This document shows positions 1 through 6,882 of a stretch of DNA of 18,680 bases, in pieces. The notes beneath the pieces were generated by a model. It saw only the letters and a program-made list of their open reading frames with translations, searched no databases and had not been told where the DNA came from. The translations under genes were made by a program, and so were the position numbers. The DNA is from CAVSUR01 sp052143655 (GTDB lineage: Bacteria > Actinomycetota > Actinomycetes > Streptosporangiales > Streptosporangiaceae), in contig JBKQSL010000452.1 in assembly GCA_052143655.1 (NCBI GenBank), forward strand, positions 1 to 18,680, read 5' to 3'. Position 1 is the first letter of the stretch, and every line of letters starts with the position of its first letter.

Positions 1-243
1 GCCAAACAGCAACGCTGCGCCTGCCGGCCAGGCTGCTGCCCGGGCTCGAGCAGCGCTTGGACGCAGGTGAGCAGCTCAGCAGCGTTGAACGGCTTGGTGA
101 GATAGTAGTCAGCCCCGGCGGCCAGGCTCCGCGAGATGTCATCTTGCCGCGCGGCTGCGCTCAGCAGGATGACCGGCAGCTCGCTGCTGGCGGGCACCTG
201 GCGCAGCCGCCTGGTGAGCTTCATATCCGCTCATCCCGTTCAC
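1..243 (-). pseudogene. Broken response-regulator receiver domain (partial)
   Basis: Reading leftwards from an ATG at 224, the frame gives the second half of a CheY-like receiver: a beta-4 strand PVILLSA, then an alpha-4 stretch, then GADYYLTKPF with the conserved Lys-Pro, then a closing helix. It runs off the window at base 1. The first half, with the phosphoacceptor Asp, is missing. Just upstream, bases 220-243 in another frame read VNGMSGYE, which matches the usual DVxMPGMSGYEL loop but lacks the Met-Pro. One extra base in GATATGAAGCTCACC separates it from LTRRLRQ, so at least one frameshift and a small deletion are visible. Nothing further upstream resembles the N-terminal half. A receiver without its Asp and acidic pocket cannot be phosphorylated, so I read this as a relic. 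A sequencing error could explain the frameshift but not the missing N-terminus. Confidence 0.6.
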
Positions 244-738
244 CGCTGCCACGCTGGGCCCGGTACGGCGGAAATGGCGAGCCGGCCCAGCCGGCCGGCG
301 CCGCGGCCCTGCAGCTGGCATGGCGGCATCGCGACGCCCTGCTGGCGAACTGCTGACGCTGATCGTGGTTGCGATATCCGGGATCACTGCCGCGCTGCAT
401 GCCCGCTCGCGCCGCCCGCTCTGGCTGGCCGTCTTCGGTGCGCTCACCGGCGTGAGCGCGCTGGCGGCCTTGTTCCTCGGCGTCCTGCTGGCTGGCTAGC
501 ATGGCCGGGCGCGGGCCGGTCGGCGCGGGCCGCCCCCGCTGAAGGGACAGGGCCTACGAGGGCGCTCCGGCCGCCGGGGTGCGCGAGCGCTACGCGCGGC
601 TGCGCGAGGACACGGCGGCCTGGGCGGCGCCTGGCGATCCGGCCGCGGGCCGATGATCGCGGGACTTACGGCCATACCGGCCAGGCGCCGGCCGCGCGAT
701 CATGAGGGCGAGCAGGACGAGACACCGGGGCCGCCGTC
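225..738. other. Low-content gap between receiver relic and malic enzyme
   Basis: Apart from the candidate membrane micro-ORF at 320-499, this gap has no convincing gene. An open stretch at 543-656 reads AYEGAPAAGVRERYARLREDT and on to AGR, which looks like the tail of a real protein, but it has no ATG; a GTG lies inside it. It ends in an ATGA overlap with a 29-codon frame (653-742), which in turn ends in an ATGA overlap with the malic enzyme start. I see no good sigma-70 promoter for the malic enzyme. Confidence 0.4.
320..499 (+). CDS. Possible small two-helix membrane protein (59 aa)
   Basis: An ATG at 320 opens a 59-residue frame ending at TAG 497-499. The product has a short basic N-terminus (MAASRRPAGE), a first hydrophobic segment at about residues 11-26 (LLTLIVVAISGITAAL), a basic loop HARSRRP, and a second hydrophobic segment at about 34-58 ending at the C-terminus. 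This hairpin topology with positive charges in the loop is typical of small actinobacterial membrane proteins. I recognise no family. There is no clear Shine-Dalgarno sequence in front of the ATG, and a hydrophobic frame can arise by chance in GC-rich DNA, so this is only a candidate. Confidence 0.35.
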   Translation: MAASRRPAGELLTLIVVAISGITAALHARSRRPLWLAVFGALTGVSALAALFLGVLLAG

Positions 739-2403
739 ATGACTGAGTCAGCCACACCACCACAGGGTCACCAGCTGCTGAGCGATCCGCTGCGCAACAA
801 GGACGCCGCCTTCACCCAGGCCGAGCGCGGCGCGCTCGGCCTGCACGGACTGCTGCCGTGGCGGGTGACCACGATCGAGCAGCAGGTTGCCGTGGAGATG
901 GAGCGGCTCCGGCATAAGCCAGACGACCTGGAGAAGTACATCGGCCTGGAGGCGCTGCAGGACCGCAACGAGACGCTGTTCTACCGGCTGCTGCGCGACC
1001 ACCTGGAGGAGCTCGCGCCGATCGTCTACACGCCGACCGTGGGCGAGGCGTGCCGCAAGTTCACTCAAGTGGTCCGGCGCCCGCGGGGGCTGTGGATAAC
1101 CCCGGACGACATCGGCCGGATACCCGAGGTGCTGCGCAACTCGGGCCGCGCGGACGTGCGGCTGATCGTCGTGACCGACAACGAGCGCATCCTCGGCCTG
1201 GGCGACCTCGGCGTGGGCGGCATGGGAATCCCGATCGGCAAGCTGGCACTGTACTGCGCCGGGGCGGGCGTGCGGCCGGACCAGACGCTGCCGATATCGC
1301 TGGACTGCGGGACCGACAACCCCGAGCTGCTCAGCGATCCGCTGTATCTCGGCTACCCGATGCCGCGGCTGCGCGGAGCGCACTACGACGAGCTGATCGA
1401 GGCGTTCGTGCGCGGGATCCGCGAGGTGTACCCGCACGCCCTGCTGCAGTGGGAGGACTTCAAGCAGCACAACGCGATCCGGCTGCTGGATCGCTACCGG
1501 CACCGGATCGCCAGCTTCAACGACGACATCCAGGGCACCGCCGCCGTCGTGGTGGCCGGCATCCTGGCCGCGCTGCGGCGGCGCGGCGAGCCGATGGTGA
1601 GTCAGCGGCTGGTGTTCCTCGGCGCGGGCGCGGCCGGGATCGGCATCGCCCGGCTGGCCGAGGCGATTATGCGGGCCGAGGATCCGGCCGCTGACCCGCG
1701 CCGCAGCGTGCTGATGCTCGACTCGCACGGGCTGATCTTCGCCGGGCGCGACCACGTGGAGGAGGACAAGCAGCCGTTCGCGATCCCGCGGCCGGAGCTG
1801 GCCGAGCTGGGCTTCGAGGCGGCGGACCAGTACGACCTGGAGACAGTCGTGCGCCATTTCGCGCCGACGATCCTGATCGGGACCAGCGGGACGCCCGGCG
1901 CGTTCACCGAGACCGCGGTCAAGCAGATGGCCGCGCACGCCGACCACCCGATCGTGTTCCCGCTGTCGAACCCGACGTCGAAGTCCGAGGCGACGCCCGC
2001 CGACGTGCTGGCCTGGAGCGACGGGCGTGCCCTGGTCGCCACCGGCAGCCCGTTCGACCCGGTGCAGGTCGGCGAGCAGCAGCATCTCATCGGTCAGGCC
2101 AACAACGTGTTCGTGTTCCCGGGGGTCGGTCTCGGGGCGATCGTGGCCGGCGCCCGGGAGATCACCGACCGGATGTTCCTGGTCGCCACGACCACGCTGG
2201 CCGGCCTGGTGTCGGCCGAGCGACTCGGTCACGGTGCCCTCTACCCGCCGCTGGGACAGCTTCGGGAGGTGTCGCGGGCCGTGGCGATCGCGGTCGCCCG
2301 CGAAACGGTCAGCAGCCACCTTGCCACCCACCTCGGGCCGGACGCCGACATCGAGGCCGCGGTGGATGCCGCCATGTGGGAGCCCGGCTACGAGCCGGCC
2401 TGA
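739..2403 (+). CDS. maeA: NAD-type malic enzyme (oxaloacetate-decarboxylating)
   Basis: This 554-residue protein oxidatively decarboxylates L-malate to pyruvate and CO2 with NAD(P)+ and a divalent metal, linking the TCA cycle to pyruvate in the cytoplasm. It has the full length of the large (about 550 aa) MaeA/ME2-type family rather than the short MaeB type. Visible motifs are VYTPTVGEAC (catalytic Tyr97), TDNERILGLGDLG (147-158), GKLA (catalytic Lys168), WEDF (metal ligands Glu239 and Asp240), FNDDIQGTA (metal ligand Asp263) and the nucleotide-binding GAGAAG (295-300). Nothing essential is missing. The N-terminus (LLSDPLRNKDAAFT) matches the family, which supports ATG 739. The ribosome site is weak (AGGACGAG about 17 bases upstream), and the start overlaps the stop of a 29-codon frame. 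It is transcribed alone, convergent with the DUF4188 gene. Coenzyme preference cannot be read with certainty. Confidence 0.95.
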   Translation: MTESATPPQGHQLLSDPLRNKDAAFTQAERGALGLHGLLPWRVTTIEQQVAVEMERLRHKPDDLEKYIGLEALQDRNETLFYRLLRDHLEELAPIVYTPTVGEACRKFTQVVRRPRGLWITPDDIGRIPEVLRNSGRADVRLIVVTDNERILGLGDLGVGGMGIPIGKLALYCAGAGVRPDQTLPISLDCGTDNPELLSDPLYLGYPMPRLRGAHYDELIEAFVRGIREVYPHALLQWEDFKQHNAIRLLDRYRHRIASFNDDIQGTAAVVVAGILAALRRRGEPMVSQRLVFLGAGAAGIGIARLAEAIMRAEDPAADPRRSVLMLDSHGLIFAGRDHVEEDKQPFAIPRPELAELGFEAADQYDLETVVRHFAPTILIGTSGTPGAFTETAVKQMAAHADHPIVFPLSNPTSKSEATPADVLAWSDGRALVATGSPFDPVQVGEQQHLIGQANNVFVFPGVGLGAIVAGAREITDRMFLVATTTLAGLVSAERLGHGALYPPLGQLREVSRAVAIAVARETVSSHLATHLGPDADIEAAVDAAMWEPGYEPA

Positions 2404-2405
2404 TC

Positions 2406-2460
2406 ACCAGGAGCCGGCCTGACCGGGCGGTGCGGCGGGCCGGCCCGGTCAGGTCCTGGT
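2406..2460. terminator. Large bidirectional terminator hairpin
   Basis: A perfect 11-bp stem pairs CCTGACCGGGC (2418-2428) with GCCCGGTCAGG (2443-2453) around a 14-base loop. A second perfect 7-bp stem, ACCAGGA (2406-2412) with TCCTGGT (2454-2460), extends it, with a 5-base bulge on the left side only. It begins three bases after the malic enzyme stop and ends on the stop of the convergent DUF4188 gene, so it can serve both. There is no U-tract, which is normal in high-GC actinobacteria. Confidence 0.75.
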
Positions 2461-2969
2461 CAGCCCGGTGGCGGCGGAACTGCGGGCTCGTCGGTGGCGG
2501 ACGCGCCGATCCGCGCCGCCGCGGTGTGCCGCCCGCTGGTCACCGGAACGTGCCGGGTGGCTGCGGCCAGCCCGAACGCTGGCATGTTGGCGTAGATGCA
2601 TTCCGCCGAGCCGGCCGGCACGACGTAGGTCTCGTGCCAGATGCCGACGCCGCCGGGCCCGCCGACCGCCCGGTTGAACCGGCGCCAGGCCGCCAGGTGC
2701 GGCGCGTCGCTCGCCCGGGCGAACCGGGCCAGGTCATCGAATGACCGCCAGTACTGCACCACCAGCGGATGCGGGCCGAGGTAGGTCCGGGCGCCGAGCA
2801 GGCCCGAGTCCGGGTCGCGCTGCAGCTCCGCCAGCATCTTCGGCATCGCCAGCAGGACCGGCAGCCAGGCGCGGATCTTGCGCAGCTTGTTGATCCGCAT
2901 CCCGATGAGGAAGACGACGATCTCGCCGTCGGTCTCGGCGGTGTAGCGGCCGGGGTGGATCTGGGTCAT
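2460..2969 (-). CDS. DUF4188 family protein
   Basis: This 169-residue protein begins with IHPGRYTAE and contains VVFLIGMRINKL (about 20-31), LVVQYWRSFDDL, APHLAAWRRFNRAV, GIWHETYVV and YANMPAFGLAAA. That order is characteristic of DUF4188 (a small, probably dimeric ferredoxin-like-fold family sometimes named monooxygenase-like). No biochemical role is firmly known to me. The start is ATG 2969, with an excellent ribosome site AAGGAG seven bases upstream; the reading frame stays open far upstream, but that extension is only a shadow of the exporter gene. The C-terminus is Pro/Ala-rich. It lies 116 bases downstream of the DHA2 exporter on the same strand, separated by a strong hairpin, so it may be partly or wholly transcribed from its own promoter. 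Confidence 0.85.
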   Translation of the reverse strand: MTQIHPGRYTAETDGEIVVFLIGMRINKLRKIRAWLPVLLAMPKMLAELQRDPDSGLLGARTYLGPHPLVVQYWRSFDDLARFARASDAPHLAAWRRFNRAVGGPGGVGIWHETYVVPAGSAECIYANMPAFGLAAATRHVPVTSGRHTAAARIGASATDEPAVPPPPG

Positions 2970-3039
2970 GGCGGGGCTCCTTGCCGTGCGGTTTCGGATC
3001 AGCTTGCTGCCGGGCGGATCAGCGGAAGGCGAAGGCCCT

Positions 3040-3077
3040 GCGGTCCCGGCCGTCCGGGCTGCATCGGCCGGGACCGC
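3040..3077 (-). terminator. 12-bp stem hairpin after the exporter gene
   Basis: GCGGTCCCGGCC (3040-3051) and GGCCGGGACCGC (3066-3077) form a perfect 12-bp stem with a 14-base loop. It sits nine bases beyond the exporter stop codon, in the 116-base gap before the DUF4188 gene. It probably ends or reduces read-through from the exporter into the DUF4188 gene, or protects the 3' end of the exporter mRNA. Confidence 0.6.
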
Positions 3078-3085
3078 GGCAGGCC

Positions 3086-4798
3086 TCAGCGGGCCAGCCC
3101 AGGGGCCGGAACCGGATCGGGGGCGAGAGCTTGCGGCCGCCCGGCGCCATCCAGCCGGCCGTCGTGCGGGACCGGCACTGGCTGCGGGACGGCTAGCTGG
3201 CTCGCATCGCGGCATGACCGCAGGGCGAAGACGGCGCCGAGAGCAGCGGCCAGCGCCACCGCGGCGGCGATCCGCATGCCCAGCGCCATCGAGCTGACGA
3301 ATGCGCTGTGCGCGGCCGCGAGCAGCTGGCCGCCCTGGCCGCCGAGCTGCCGGCCGACCGCGTCGGCGGCCGCGATCGAGCTGGTCGCGGCGTGGGTGAC
3401 CGGCCCGGGCGCATGCGCCGCGGCGAGCATGCTGCCCAGGTCCGACCGGTACCGGGCCGCCGCCAGGCTGCCGATCACCGCGATGCCGAGCGCGCCGCCG
3501 ACTTCCCGGATGGTGTCGTTGACCGCGCTGCCCGCGCTCGCCTGATGAGCCGGCACGGTCGCCATGATCGTCGCGCTGGCCGGCGCCATGACCAGGCCCA
3601 TGCCCGCGCCCATGATCGCCACGGCGACGGCAAGCGGCGGGTAGGCGGTGTGCACCTGCGCGGCGGACAGGCCCAGCAGGCCCGCGCCCATCAGGGCCAG
3701 GCCCGCCGGGATGACGACCCGGCTGCCCAGCCGCCGGGCCGCCACCGGCGACAGGGGCGAGACCGCGCCCATGGCGGCCGCGAACGGCAGAGCCCGTACG
3801 CCGGCAGCGAGCGGGCTGTAGCCGTGCACGAGCTGCAGGTACTGGGTGAGCACGAACAGGCTGCCGAAGAGCGCGAAGAAGATCACGGTCACCGAGCCGG
3901 CGGCGGCAGAGAACGCGCGCACCGCGAACACCCGCAGGTCGATCAGCGGCTGGCTGGCGCGCAGCTCCCACCAGATGAACACGGCCAGGGTGGCCAGCCC
4001 GGCGGCGGCCTCAGCGAGGGTGGCCGGCGCGGTCCAGCCGCGGCTGGGCGCCTCGATGATGGCGTCGACCCCGGCCACCAGCGCGCCCGCTACCAGCACG
4101 GCGCCGAGGATGTCGAGCCGGTGACCGCCGGGCTCGGCGGTCTCGGGCACCGTCGTGATGACGCCTGCCAGCGCCAGCACGACCAGCGGCACGTTGATCA
4201 GGAAGATGCTGCCCCACCAGAAATGGGCCAGCAGCAGGCCGCCCAGCGTCGGACCGACCACGATCCCGATCCCTGCCACCGCCGACCACGCCGCGATCGC
4301 CTGCGGCCGCTCGGCCGGCGGGAAGACCGCGTTCAGGATGGACAGCGTGGCCGGCATCACGAACGCCGCGCCCAGGCCCATCACCACCCGGGCTCCGATC
4401 AGGGCCCCGGTGCCAGCGGCGAAGGCCGCCAGGGTGCTGCCGGCCGCGAAAACGACCAGCCCGGCCAGCAGCGAGCGGCGCCGTCCGTACCGGTCGCCGA
4501 GCGCGCCCGCCGGGATCAGCAGCGCCGCGAAGCACAGGGTGTAGGCGTCGGTGATCCACTGCAGGGCGCTGGTGCCTGCGGGCAGCACCCTGGCCAGGGT
4601 GGGCAGCGCAGTGTTCAGGATCGTGTTGTCGATGACCGTGACCAGCAAACTCAGGCACAGCACGAGCAGGATGCGGCGCCGCCGCGGGTGGCCGCCAGGC
4701 CAGCCGGGGGAACCCGGCTCGGCGGGGCCCGGCGCGGGCCGGGCCAGCATTGCGCGCCGGGGCGCCCGGGCGGTCCGGGAGGGGAGGCCGGTTCTCAT
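3086..4798 (-). CDS. DHA2-family (EmrB/QacA type) multidrug exporter
   Basis: This is a 570-residue inner-membrane proton-drug antiporter of the major facilitator superfamily with about 14 predicted helices. After a basic, Pro-rich 42-residue N-terminus, helix 1 carries the D1 motif DNTILNTALPTL (57-68). Motif A is GDRYGRRRS (101-109), and the antiporter motif C is GIGIVVGPTLGGLL (176-189), which marks drug export rather than uptake. The last 45 residues are a Pro/Ala-rich cytoplasmic tail. The start is ATG 4798, preceded by TAGGAG at a six-base spacing, which favours it over the internal Met17. The gene is divergent from a TetR regulator, with a palindromic operator over its predicted promoter, so it is very likely repressed by TetR and induced by a drug or metabolite. 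The substrate cannot be deduced. Confidence 0.92.
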   Translation of the reverse strand: MRTGLPSRTARAPRRAMLARPAPGPAEPGSPGWPGGHPRRRRILLVLCLSLLVTVIDNTILNTALPTLARVLPAGTSALQWITDAYTLCFAALLIPAGALGDRYGRRRSLLAGLVVFAAGSTLAAFAAGTGALIGARVVMGLGAAFVMPATLSILNAVFPPAERPQAIAAWSAVAGIGIVVGPTLGGLLLAHFWWGSIFLINVPLVVLALAGVITTVPETAEPGGHRLDILGAVLVAGALVAGVDAIIEAPSRGWTAPATLAEAAAGLATLAVFIWWELRASQPLIDLRVFAVRAFSAAAGSVTVIFFALFGSLFVLTQYLQLVHGYSPLAAGVRALPFAAAMGAVSPLSPVAARRLGSRVVIPAGLALMGAGLLGLSAAQVHTAYPPLAVAVAIMGAGMGLVMAPASATIMATVPAHQASAGSAVNDTIREVGGALGIAVIGSLAAARYRSDLGSMLAAAHAPGPVTHAATSSIAAADAVGRQLGGQGGQLLAAAHSAFVSSMALGMRIAAAVALAAALGAVFALRSCRDASQLAVPQPVPVPHDGRLDGAGRPQALAPDPVPAPGLAR

Positions 4799-4821
4799 CT
4801 GCGACTCCTAACAGGCGGTAA

Positions 4822-4849
4822 CTTACGACCGTTCACTTACAGTCGTAAG
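4822..4849. promoter_or_regulatory. Probable TetR operator (28-bp inverted repeat)
   Basis: Perfect 8-bp arms CTTACGAC (4822-4829) and GTCGTAAG (4842-4849) are separated by 12 bases. The spacer contains another CTTAC (4836-4840), which forms a smaller inverted repeat with GTAAG (4845-4849). The site lies in the divergent exporter/regulator gap and covers the predicted exporter -10 box and transcription start, as expected for a TetR-family operator. Several overlapping half-sites suggest that more than one dimer may bind. Confidence 0.7.
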
Positions 4850-4877
4850 CATAGACAGATGAGCTAACGGATGTAAA
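4848..4877 (-). promoter_or_regulatory. Candidate exporter promoter
   Basis: Read leftwards, TTTACA (4877-4872, five of six to TTGACA) is followed after 18 bases by TATGCT (4853-4848, four of six to TATAAT). The start of transcription would fall near 4841, inside the inverted repeat, so a bound repressor would block it. Assigned by eye. Confidence 0.45.
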
Positions 4878-4879
4878 GT
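4852..4879 (+). promoter_or_regulatory. Candidate leaderless promoter of the TetR gene
   Basis: TAGACA (4852-4857, five of six to TTGACA), a 16-base spacer and TAAAGT (4874-4879, four of six to TATAAT) end six bases before ATG 4886. Transcription would then begin at or next to the A of the start codon. This fits the lack of any Shine-Dalgarno sequence in front of the gene. The -35 box abuts the operator, so autoregulation is likely. Confidence 0.45.
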
Positions 4880-4885
4880 AAAAAC

Positions 4886-5590
4886 ATGTCGCTGCCTGCT
4901 GATGCCATCAGCCGCCCGGCCGCGGGTCCTGCGCGGGCCGCGGCCCGGCGGCAGCGCAACCCGCGCGGCGAGGGCGCCCGGCTGACCGAGGAGATCATCG
5001 CGGCCGCGCTGGCGCTGATCGAGCGGGCCGGCTCGGTCGAGGCGGTCACGCTCCGCGCGGTGGCCCGTGAGGTCGGCATCGCCGCGCCGTCGATCTACGC
5101 GCATTTCCCGGACCGGGAGACGATCGTCACGGCCGCGGTCGCGCGGATATTCGACCAGCTCACCGAGGCCGTCGGGGCCGGGATCGCCGCCGCGGGACCG
5201 GATCCGGAGCAGCGTCTTGTCGCTGGATGCCAGGCCTACGTGACCTTCGGGCTGGCGCATCCGGCCCGGTACGCGGTGCTGTTCGCCGAGCGGCGGACGG
5301 CGACGGGCGAGTACTGCAGGCAGGTCGCGCTGGGCCCGGACGGGCACCCGGTACTGGAGTTCGGCGCCGAGTCGTTCGCGCTGCTGCTGCACGGCATCGA
5401 GGAATGCGCCCGGGCCGGCCGGTCAGCCAGCACCGACATCCTGGCCGATGCCACCGCGGTCTGGGTGGCGCTGCACGGCACCGTCACCCTGCGCACCGCG
5501 CTGCCCGGCTTCCCGTGGCCTGAGGCGGGCCAGTTCGTCCGCCAGTTCGTGCTCCCGCTCGCCAGGGTGACGCCAGCCCCGCCGCGGTGA
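4886..5590 (+). CDS. TetR/AcrR-family transcriptional regulator
   Basis: This 234-residue repressor has a basic 30-residue N-terminal extension and then the TetR DNA-binding domain: TEEIIAAALALIERAG (34-49) and a helix-turn-helix TLRAVAREVGIAAPSIYAHFP (55-75) with the usual SIYAHF recognition helix. The C-terminal ligand domain contains AYVTFGLAHPARYAVLFA, typical of the TetR_C/WHG-type subfamily. It is divergent from the DHA2 exporter and very probably controls it and itself through the inverted repeat at 4822-4849. The ATG has no ribosome site, and a -10-like box lies six bases upstream, so the mRNA may be leaderless. The inducing ligand is unknown; exporter substrates are the usual inducers in such pairs. 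Confidence 0.92.
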   Translation: MSLPADAISRPAAGPARAAARRQRNPRGEGARLTEEIIAAALALIERAGSVEAVTLRAVAREVGIAAPSIYAHFPDRETIVTAAVARIFDQLTEAVGAGIAAAGPDPEQRLVAGCQAYVTFGLAHPARYAVLFAERRTATGEYCRQVALGPDGHPVLEFGAESFALLLHGIEECARAGRSASTDILADATAVWVALHGTVTLRTALPGFPWPEAGQFVRQFVLPLARVTPAPPR

Positions 5591-5635
5591 CCGGGGCGCC
5601 GGCTCCCGGCTGTGACCGGGCGGTCGGCCTGCGAC

Positions 5636-5661
5636 GCTGCCCGGGATGCGCCCGGGGCAGC
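5636..5661. terminator. Candidate bidirectional terminator
   Basis: GCTGCCCGGG (5636-5645) pairs with CCCGGGGCAGC (5651-5661) over a five-base loop with one bulged G. It lies in the 144-base gap between the convergent TetR and methyltransferase genes. No U-tract is present. Confidence 0.5.
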
Positions 5662-5734
5662 CGCGCCGGGCGGCATGCCGGCCCGGCCAGCGCAGGCCGG
5701 CGTCAGCCGTCCAGCACCCCCCGGCGGGCCTGGC

Positions 5735-6481
5735 CTACGCCCCGGCGGTCACCGCCCACAGCGGGTGCGTGCCGAGTAGCTCGGACAGCAGCCCCCGGCC
5801 CTCGACGCTGGCCCACTCCACGTCCCGCAGCCGCTCCAGCCGGGCCGGTCCCCAGCCGCTGGCCCCGACGGCGGATACTGCCTGCGCCGGGGTCAGGCCG
5901 TGACTGTGCGGCAGCGCGCTGAGCATCCGCTCGCTGTAGGGCGCGTGGTGATCGCGCTGCGGTGGCTGCAGCCGCTGCGCGAGCGCGCGCGCCCCCGACC
6001 GCACTGCCTCCAGGCCCTGGCCCTGTCCCCAGGTCCCCTCCAGCAGCACCAGCCGTCCGGCCGGCGCGGCCGCCCGCCAGGCGGCCAGCGCGGCGGGCAG
6101 GTCGGGCAGCGTCCACAGCAAGTGCCGTTCTGTCACCGCGTCGAAGTCCTCCCGCGGCGGGTCGGCGGCGTCGCCGTGCACGATGCGGACGTCCAGGCCG
6201 AGCCGCCCGGCCTTGCGGCGCAGCACCGCGAGCATCCCGGCGGACAGGTCGACCGCCGTGACCTGGTAGCCCTGGGCAGCAAGCAGCAGGGACAGGAACC
6301 CGGTCCCGGCGCCGGCGTCCAGAACCCGGGCCGGGGGAGCGGGCAGCAGCCGGCGCAGCGCGCCGGCCCACGCCGCCCGCTCGTGCGGCCGGCGCGGCGC
6401 ATGTGACGGCGAATCGTCGTAAGTGGCGGCGTCCTCATCCCAGTACCGGGACATCTCGGCGGAGATCTCGGCAATGCTCAT
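5735..6481 (-). CDS. Class I SAM-dependent methyltransferase
   Basis: This 248-residue cytoplasmic protein transfers a methyl group from S-adenosylmethionine to an unknown acceptor. The Rossmann motif I is VLDAGAGTG (53-61), the acidic residue ending beta-2 is Asp78 (AVDLS), and motif II/III is seen in HGDAAD (102-107) and the VLLEGTWG strand (145-152). The N-terminal MSRYWDEDAATYDD is typical of the Methyltransf_11/25 group of small-molecule enzymes. The ATG at 6481 follows AGGGAGA at a six-base spacing. It is convergent with the TetR gene and shares no operon with a visible biosynthetic gene, so the substrate cannot be inferred. Confidence 0.9.
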   Translation of the reverse strand: MSIAEISAEMSRYWDEDAATYDDSPSHAPRRPHERAAWAGALRRLLPAPPARVLDAGAGTGFLSLLLAAQGYQVTAVDLSAGMLAVLRRKAGRLGLDVRIVHGDAADPPREDFDAVTERHLLWTLPDLPAALAAWRAAAPAGRLVLLEGTWGQGQGLEAVRSGARALAQRLQPPQRDHHAPYSERMLSALPHSHGLTPAQAVSAVGASGWGPARLERLRDVEWASVEGRGLLSELLGTHPLWAVTAGA

Positions 6482-6882
6482 CGGGCGTCTCCCTCGCGCG
6501 GCGGACGGCTGGCTTCAGTATCGTCCAGCCGCCCGCAGGCTGGGTCCGCAGGCGAGGCCGCTCGGTCAGCGAGGCCGCGTATGCGCGGGCCGGCGCGGCG
6601 CCGAGCTTGCCGCCGTCAGCCGGCTCGCGGATCCCGACTAGCTTCTACTGGTACCTGGCGGCGCTGGCGTGCATCGGCGGGTTCCTGTTCGGCTACGGCA
6701 CCTCCAGCATCGCAGTTCACCGGCATCAACGTGCCGCCGCAGACCGCCCGGCGGGTGGCCGCAGCTGACCGGGCTCCGCTTTCCGGGCGTACCCGGACAT
6801 AGTGCGCCGGTGCCCCCTTGCGCACCAGGCGGTCCGGAACTGATGATCGGTCCAGCAGCGTACGGCGGGAGGTGCTGATCAA
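6482..6882. other. Gap between methyltransferase and permease
   Basis: This 401-base gap holds the sugar-porter relic at 6631-6770 and otherwise no recognisable gene. Near the right end are a short inverted repeat, CCGGG-CGTA-CCCGG (about 6782-6795), and the ribosome site of the permease. The permease promoter must lie here, but I cannot identify it confidently. Confidence 0.4.
6631..6770 (+). pseudogene. Relic of an MFS sugar-porter gene
   Basis: Bases 6631-6714 translate to IPTSFYWYLAALACIGG followed by FLFGYGTSSIA. This is helix 1 of a sugar-porter-type transporter (usual form GFLFGYDTxxI, here with Asp replaced by Gly). From 6713, in another frame, the sequence reads QFTGINVP, the diagnostic helix-7 motif of the same family (QQxTGINxxxYY). 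The roughly 200 residues that normally separate these motifs are absent, so the piece looks like the remains of one gene after a large internal deletion. No functional protein can be made. Confidence 0.6.

Noticed and set aside
543..656. Short frame AYEGAPAAG as a real gene
   Set aside because: No ATG, only an internal GTG without a ribosome site, and an in-frame stop just upstream; at best a relic.
748..2331. Long minus-strand open frame (527 codons) opposite malic enzyme
   Set aside because: It exactly shadows a gene with all malic enzyme motifs. The translation is Arg/Gln/His-rich with no domain, as expected for the antisense frame of GC-rich coding DNA.
2970..3971. Upstream extension of the DUF4188 frame to 3971
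   Set aside because: The extra part shadows the exporter gene, while ATG 2969 has AAGGAG at ideal spacing and gives the family N-terminus.
3308..4867. Long plus-strand open frame (519 codons) opposite the exporter
   Set aside because: Composition is dominated by Arg, Gly, Gln and Asp with no hydrophobic core or motif; the opposite strand encodes a complete DHA2 exporter.
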